64,000 bases of DNA, from positions 1 through 64,000 of the forward strand of contig JAURVB010012880.1 in the NCBI GenBank assembly GCA_033002965.1, read 5' to 3'. Numbering within the stretch: position 1 is the first letter of the stretch; the number at the start of each line of letters is the position of its first letter. The notes under the pieces were generated by a model. That model was not told the origin of the DNA. It saw only the letters and a program-made list of their open reading frames with translations, and searched no databases. The stretch is from Piper betle (taxonomy: Eukaryota; Streptophyta; Magnoliopsida; Piperales; Piperaceae). Shown in pieces: positions 58,501 to 64,000 of the stretch. The position numbers and the translations under genes are program-made.

Positions 58501-61294
58501 CCGATTGCCGACGACGTGAGGTATAATTACCTCCGATTGAGTTATTTAAAATTGAATATGATTGTTAGCATAGCATGCTAGAATCAACTAGTTGTCATGA
58601 TGAATGTTAGCACAATATGCTAGATTTGATTAACCGTCATGAGTAATGCCTATTTATGAGTAAAGGGATGATTGTATGATGTGGGTAATTGCGAATGAAC
58701 AGTAAGTGATCTAATGAGGTTGATCGAGTCTCAGCATGATAAGTGATCACGAGATAACTTAGAAAAACACAGTAAAATTGGTATGAATAGAACGAGTTAG
58801 GATTATTTACTTTTATGATTATTTGATTGGTCATTGTGATGGATGATGATGGTGTTGTGTGTGATTCATTGATTTTGATGCATCATGTAGTTAGAGGGCG
58901 TTAGTATTTAGTTTTGATGTGTAGGTACAGAGTAGGAGCTCGCCGCCTAGGCGCGATGACCTGCTTGGAGCTTCTACCAGGTCCGTTTAGGACTCGTCTC
59001 TGATTTACTCTTTCTATTGTATGTTTAATTATTGCCTGCAGGACGGGTTAAGTGGCGTTTTATCGGATCCCACTTAACTCGGGCCATTGAACCGAACATT
59101 TTCCGGATTAATAACCCCTCGAGGATGAGATCCCTCGAGGTTGATTTTGAAAACAAGATCTACCAAAAGTTGCCTTCGGGCCTATTATATAACTCCCTAC
59201 CCAAGCCTATATATATATATATAGTTTTCGCATTTTTGTGAGACGAGAGATGGAGAAATCGACTGCACGTACCATGCAGAGGATGCCGTGACAGTCAAAG
59301 CGGGCTCTAGATTAGTGCCAGCGGACTGTTCCATTCCCGAGGGATCCTGACAACTCCGCGTTTGAGTTCCTCACACCCGGAGAACGTGGAGGTTTACGGG
59401 TACTGTTTAGTACAGCACATGTCCGGACTTGTGGTTCAAAGGGTACTAAAGGCGACTGCCTGAGAGTACTCGGCCTTCGTGCTCAAGGCCAGGAGAAATA
59501 TGGAGGTAAGGAGAGGGCTTAGGATAAAGTTTCACGAGAAGTACTGAAAAAGAAGTGTTGAGAGTAGCACAGTACCAGCAGCAGATCAGTAAGTTCGGGA
59601 TGCTACCGGGTCTGCAGCCCAGTGGCTCCTCAGTATTGCCCTTCAGAGTGTTCACGTGGAGTACATGATGATTTCGTTCATATGAGAGTTTGCTCTCATA
59701 GCCAGTTTGTTATAGTTATTTTCTTTTTCGGACCAGTAACGCTTGTTACTGACGTTTTTCCTATATATATGTAGGTGATAAGCACGAGATGGATGGGCCG
59801 GCCAGGACGGAGGAGCAATAAGGTCTTCTGCACACACACATTGGGTGATTGAATGTTTAATGTTTTGTTTATGATGTTATTTTATAAACATGCTATGAGT
59901 AAATGTTTGAGGCATGACAATGAGAAGAAATGAAATGATCAGAGTAGCGCAGCAAAAGTGTGATGGGTTGAAACCCAAGCTTCAGAATGAGTGTATAGTA
60001 GATTAGATTCTGTGTGAATGAAATTGTTTGATACTTGGTTATATATATTTTTATATGTATATTTGACAGGGTGGCCCCTAATTGCATTTTTAGGGGAAAT
60101 TCTGTCCGTCATATTTCAAAACTTTTATTAATTTTTATCGGGATTGTTGGTGTGTACTCTGATTTGCATGTCATTCATGTAATACCATGTTAGGTTTGTG
60201 TATTCATCCATGCATTGCGAGTTGTATCTTCATCTTAAGACGCCGAGATTGGATCCGCATGAGTTAGGTTCGGGTTAGCCGACCTAACCGGGGCCTGTAA
60301 CATGCCGGTTCGGTTCACGAGTGTGGACCGGATTTGGGGTGTTACAACTCCACCTTTGAGTTCCTCAAACCCGGAGAAGTGTGGAGGTTCACGGGTACTG
60401 CATTGCAGCGCATGTCTAGACTTGTGGTTTCAAAGGGTACTGAAGGCGACTGCCTGAGAGTACTCGGCCTTCGTGCTCAAGGCCAGGAGTAATATGGAAG
60501 GTGCAGAGGGCGGAAAGGAATGAGATTTGACGCGAGAAGCAATAGAGAAATGGCCGAGGCATGAGAATGTGAAAGATAGGGGGACACTGTCGACCCGAGG
60601 GCGATGGCTCCCGTATGTGCCCTGATGAGAGTTCTTGAGGAAGTATATGGTTTTCATTCAACAGGAGAGTTTGCTCTCCTGTGCCAGATTGATATTAGTT
60701 ATTTTCCGGGCCGGTAGCACTCGTTTCTGACGGTTTTTCTATATATATGTAGGTGAGAAATGCGAGGGATGAAAGCTGTCAGGACTGCGGAGGAGCAGCA
60801 CGGAATCGCGCACACATGTACCTGCCGCGTGTAATCTATAATGACGGTGTGTTATTGCTACGTGAATGATAATTTTGATGTGTTTGTTTAGATAAATTAC
60901 TTGATATGAAATGAATGGATAAATGTGAATGAGTAGTGAGTTTGGAGTTCAAGCTCGGTTCAATTGAAACGAAAGAGATAATGATGAATGCTACGGTAGA
61001 TTATCATGTTTTATCGTATTTTGATAAAATATTTATATACCCTTGTTGTGGATAATTTTTAATTAAAATTTCTTGTTGTTGCATGGTTTTGTTTTGTTTG
61101 CACATCATAGCATGCATGTAGGACTACGTTAGAACCCACACACCCCATCCATGCATTTCATGTTTGCATCTCCATCTTGAGACACCGAGGGCAGATCCGA
61201 GTCAGCTTAACCGAACCCAGTAGATTAGCGAACGGTTCGGTCGCCGGTGACATTTTCGGGTTGGTTCACAGGTGAGCCGAAACGGGGTGTTACA
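55509..61294 (+). mobile_element. LTR copy D, interrupted by copy C
   Basis: The ends TGTAAAATCC (55509) and GGGGTGTTACA (61294) have target duplication GGTTT at 55504-55508 and 61295-61299. Its own sequence is 55509-57428 and 60352-61294, about 2860 bases. It carries the TTGACTCG...CGAGTCAA hairpin (55915-55939), a GC-rich block (55980-56640), the ggagctcgccgcctaggc box (57000), and a terminal hairpin GGTTCAC-AG-GTGAGCC (61263-61278). A 232-codon frame (55708-56406) crosses the AT-rich to GC-rich border and shows no known domain. Confidence 0.88.
57429..60346 (+). mobile_element. LTR copy C: 2918-bp solo-LTR-like element nested in copy D
   Basis: Ends TGTAAAACCC and GGGGTGTTACA; flanks ACTAC (57424-57428) and ACTCC (60347-60351), one mismatch. 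Removing it rejoins copy D as ...gatcctgacaactcc-acctttgag, matching the same place in copy A (49237). It is very close to copy A over 59240-60346, but lacks about 65 bases after the first 12, where copy A has gattcgag...tttcaggac. Confidence 0.88.
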
Positions 61295-61429
61295 GGTTTG
61301 GTCTGGTTTAGCTTGATTCGGTCCAGTTTAGCCCATTTTCAACTGTTTCTCGACCGTTTTTGGTAATTCGAAAACCCCCTACATTAGTTCAAATGCATAT
61401 ACACATCGTGTAGCATGTTTGTATGTTAT

Positions 61430-61990
61430 GAGTATTTTTATTTATTTATTAATTATTTTATTTATTTATTTATTTATCCATGATTATTCATTTCTTATTA
61501 TTTATATATATGTTGACTATGATGAATGATTATGTGACTAATTATTGTTATTGATAGTGTATATATTCATTGATATTATTTTTGTTAATGTTTATCTTAT
61601 TTTATTTATTTAATTGATTGATTATTAATTATTTCTTACTTATGTTACTATTTATACGTATTTAGGTGTATGTTTGTATATTTAATATTTATATTAATAT
61701 TCTTCATGATTAATTAATATTAGTCATTTATTTATTTATTTATTTATATGTTTGCTAACATGAGTATATGTTGATATTTACTTATGTTTACCTACATATT
61801 TATATAGTATAATTATATTATTATTTTATTATTAGAGTATTGTTCTTGTTTATGTATTAATTATTTATCTAACTATCTATGAGTGTATTTTCTTGTTTAT
61901 TTATTTATTACTTAATTATTATTATGATGCCTCAATTTACGTGCAACATGTTTAGTTATAGGTTTGTTAGTATTATTTTCTTTGTTGTGA
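61430..61990 (+). repeat. TTTA-rich low-complexity tract within LTR copy E
   Basis: About 560 bases are dominated by ttta, ttat and tatt words. Nothing else was recognised. Confidence 0.7.
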
Positions 61991-63046
61991 TGTATTGATG
62001 ATATGAGCATACACCACGACCATGTATTATATAAAGATGTTATTATTTTATTTAATAGTAAGTTCAAATGTAGGTTTCAGAGTTCGAGCTCGCCGTAGAT
62101 GTGTAGATACGCTTAGAGCTTTGACCACAGGTTCGTAGGATTTTCCCTCTGTGCTTGACTCCTTGCGTGTCGAGTTTAATAGTGTTTTATACGTAGGACG
62201 ACATCGGCAATGTTTTATTGCATCCCTCCGATATCGGGCCATTTAGCTGTGTTTTATACACTTGTTTAATAAGACTATAAGGATAAGATCCCTTGTTAGT
62301 TTTTGAACTTAAGCTCCAGAAATTTATGATACAAGCCTCTTCCCTAAGCCTATTATTAAGTACGTGTTTTTTTACGGATTTCACAAATAAGAGAGTGAGC
62401 GGTATGGAGATGTGTATGAATCATACTAGTACTCCTTCAAATTTTGAGGTAGTGCGGTGTATGAAGGTACTTCGTAATGCAGCACATTTTCGGAATTTGT
62501 AGTACTAACTTAACTATTCCTTTTGCCACTCTAGTACTGTGGCGAGTGATATGGAAGATGTGAGAGCATAAGCGTTGTATGTATGAATATGATTATGAGT
62601 CGTGCATGCGAGTCGGCACTTGCTTAAGTATGTCTGTTTACCGCCCAGTGTGAGGCAATCTTGAAGTTTCACAAGTTTTCGTGGGTAATGGAATACCCAT
62701 TTGCTAGTTTGTATTAGTCATTTTTCGGACCAGTAACATTTATTACTGACATTTTTCATATAATATATGTAGGTTTTGCAATCTTGAGTCGACTTTGGTG
62801 GGAGGATAGATAAATGCTACACATAGTTGAGTTCAACGCAATTATTTACTTTCTTACTTTGTCCATGTTCGATGTGTTTTGACGTGTATTTAATGGTGTT
62901 TTCCATTCTCATGATACCAAGAAGGTTGTTTCGATTTATTTTATCAATCAAGTCGTACCAACCAATAACTTTAAATATGGCTCGACTCGATCGCAATATT
63001 TCTGATTCGGTTCTTAAGTGAACCAGAATCGGGGTGTTATTGATTG

Positions 63047-64000
63047 TCACAAAATAACTTAAGTAGTCTCTCAATATCATCAACAATGCACAACCCTATG
63101 ACAAAGTTCTACAACCATATTCCATGATTGGATGCCTCATAACAGGCTATGAATTTAGTTGCCACGGTGGAAGAAACTATGAGTGTCTGCTTAGCACTTC
63201 TCTAAGAAATAGATCCTCTAGAAAGCAAGTAGACATAGCCAGAAGTGAATCGACGACTATTTTGACATCCACCAAAATCGGAATCAGAATACCCAATGAT
63301 CTCATGTTGATCTAACTTCTGATATGTAAGCATGTAATGTTTTGTTCTCTGAAGATATCTCATGACTCTTTTGGCTGCTTTCCAATGATCAAATCCTAGA
63401 TTACTTAAATATCTACCCAACATTCTAATAATATACGTAATATCTGGATGCGTACATACTTGAGCATATATAAGACTTCCTACTGCTAAAGCATATGGAA
63501 TCTTTTGTATGTCCTTTCTTTCTATGTCATTTTTAGGGCATTGATTGAGACTAAATGTGTCTCTTTTAAAAACAGGAGTATCTCCTAGTTTACAACCTTA
63601 CATGTCAAATCTCTTAAACACTTTTTCTATATAGGTCTTTTATGATAATCCGAGCATACATCGAGAGCGATCCCAATATATTTGAACTCTTAATACAAAA
63701 GACGTATTTCTAAGATCTTTCATTTCAAATTTCTTTTATAATAATCTCTTGGTTTCATGTAAGAAACATATATCATTGTTGGCAAACAATAAATCATCAA
63801 TATATAAAATCAGAAAAATATACTTATGCCCACTAAGCTTATGGTATATACAATCATCAATCACATTCATCTCAAAACCAAACGAGAGAATAACTTGATG
63901 AAATTTGTGATACTATTGACGAGAAGCCTACTTAAGTTAATAGATGGATTTCTTTAATTTGCAAACCATATTCTTTGAATCTCCCGATACAAAATTTTAT
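63047..64000 (-). pseudogene. Copia reverse transcriptase and RNase H fragment
   Basis: Minus-strand text includes F-G-F-E-M-N-V-I-D-D-C, Y-I-D-D-L-L-F-A (active site, about 63815) and K-F-E-M-K-D-L. Further on come G-S-L-I-Y-A-Q-V-C-T-H-P-D-I and S-D-S-D-F-G-G (about 63300). Several stops (for example near 63740 and 63600) and a shift interrupt it. It is the upstream half of the element whose tail lies at 46160-46666. Confidence 0.85.

Larger units (their letters stand above)
46667..63041 (+). mobile_element. LTR copy E: outermost, oldest member of the nested LTR-like family
   Basis: The left end TGTAAAACCCC (46667) and right end GGGGTGTTA plus TT (63041; the usual final CA appears mutated) are flanked by GATTG at 46662-46666 and 63042-63046. 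Rejoining the flanks restores the Copia RNase H reading. Its own sequence is at 46667-47279, probably 50252-50920, and 61300-63041. It is highly diverged from the other copies but keeps their landmarks in order: the ttcgagctcgccg box (62085), AGTAAC...TTACT stem-loop (62732), TATATGTAGGT (62764) and terminal hairpin (63004-63030). Confidence 0.82.
46150..64000 (-). mobile_element. Second Ty1/Copia element, split by the LTR nest and cut by the window end
   Basis: Minus-strand text at 64000-63047 is a Copia reverse transcriptase with Y-I-D-D-L-L (about 63815) and RNase H (R-Y-L-S-N-L-G, S-D-S-D-F-G-G). It breaks at C-D-N-Q near 63047 and resumes at 46666 with S-T-I-L-Y-S, running to V-D-P-L-T-K-S-L near 46520. 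Next come the polypurine run TAGTGGGAGTTTG (about 46435) and a probable LTR from about 46430 to 46160. The other LTR lies beyond the window. Stops show that it is dead. Confidence 0.82.

Overview
The window is nuclear DNA of a flowering plant. The evidence is intron-rich genes with GT-AG splice sites, a plant DYW-type PPR gene relic, a plant UDP-glycosyltransferase relic, and dense nested LTR retrotransposons. The species cannot be named from the sequence alone. The background is AT-rich with sharp GC-rich islands, and nearly all the islands lie inside transposable elements.

Layout. At 2669-3160 (+) is a broken Ole e 1-type gene. From 26307 down to 3864 (-) a 20-exon gene encodes a nardilysin-like M16 metalloprotease. 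I assembled every exon by family match and splice sites. Restoring four single-base losses gives 1036 codons including the stop, the usual plant nardilysin size. All four losses lie in the C-terminal half. Its introns hold a hAT element with an exact 8-bp target duplication, an RTE-type LINE relic, two small TRIM/SMART-like repeats, another TRIM-like repeat, Copia debris, a foldback and a 129-bp tandem repeat. At 28262-29238 is a second hAT element carrying a GC-rich island. At 30230-31448 (+) is a 5'-truncated PPR-DYW pseudogene. At 32015-38545 (-) a glycosyltransferase pseudogene is split inside its UDP-sugar binding box by a 5372-bp Copia element (494-bp LTRs, target duplication CCACC).

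From about 38550 to 46150 is a decayed Athila-like Ty3/gypsy element (-), itself hit by a 463-bp TRIM (target duplication CAACA). From about 46150 to the window end is a second Copia element (-). Its RNase H region is split by a 16.4-kb nest of five copies of one roughly 2.9-kb LTR-like family.

That nest is the most unusual part. Five copies (TGTAA...TTACA ends, 5-bp target duplications ATTTT, GGGAG, ACTAC/ACTCC, GGTTT, GATTG) are inserted into one another, and none has an internal retrotransposon region. Copies share two stem-loops whose sequence varies while pairing is largely kept, and a hairpin plus GC-rich module. The same module also appears inside the unrelated hAT element at 28.3-29.2 kb and in a third transposon-like block at 50.9-55.5 kb. 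The window is therefore a few genes, mostly damaged, set in a record of successive insertions whose order can be read from the nesting.
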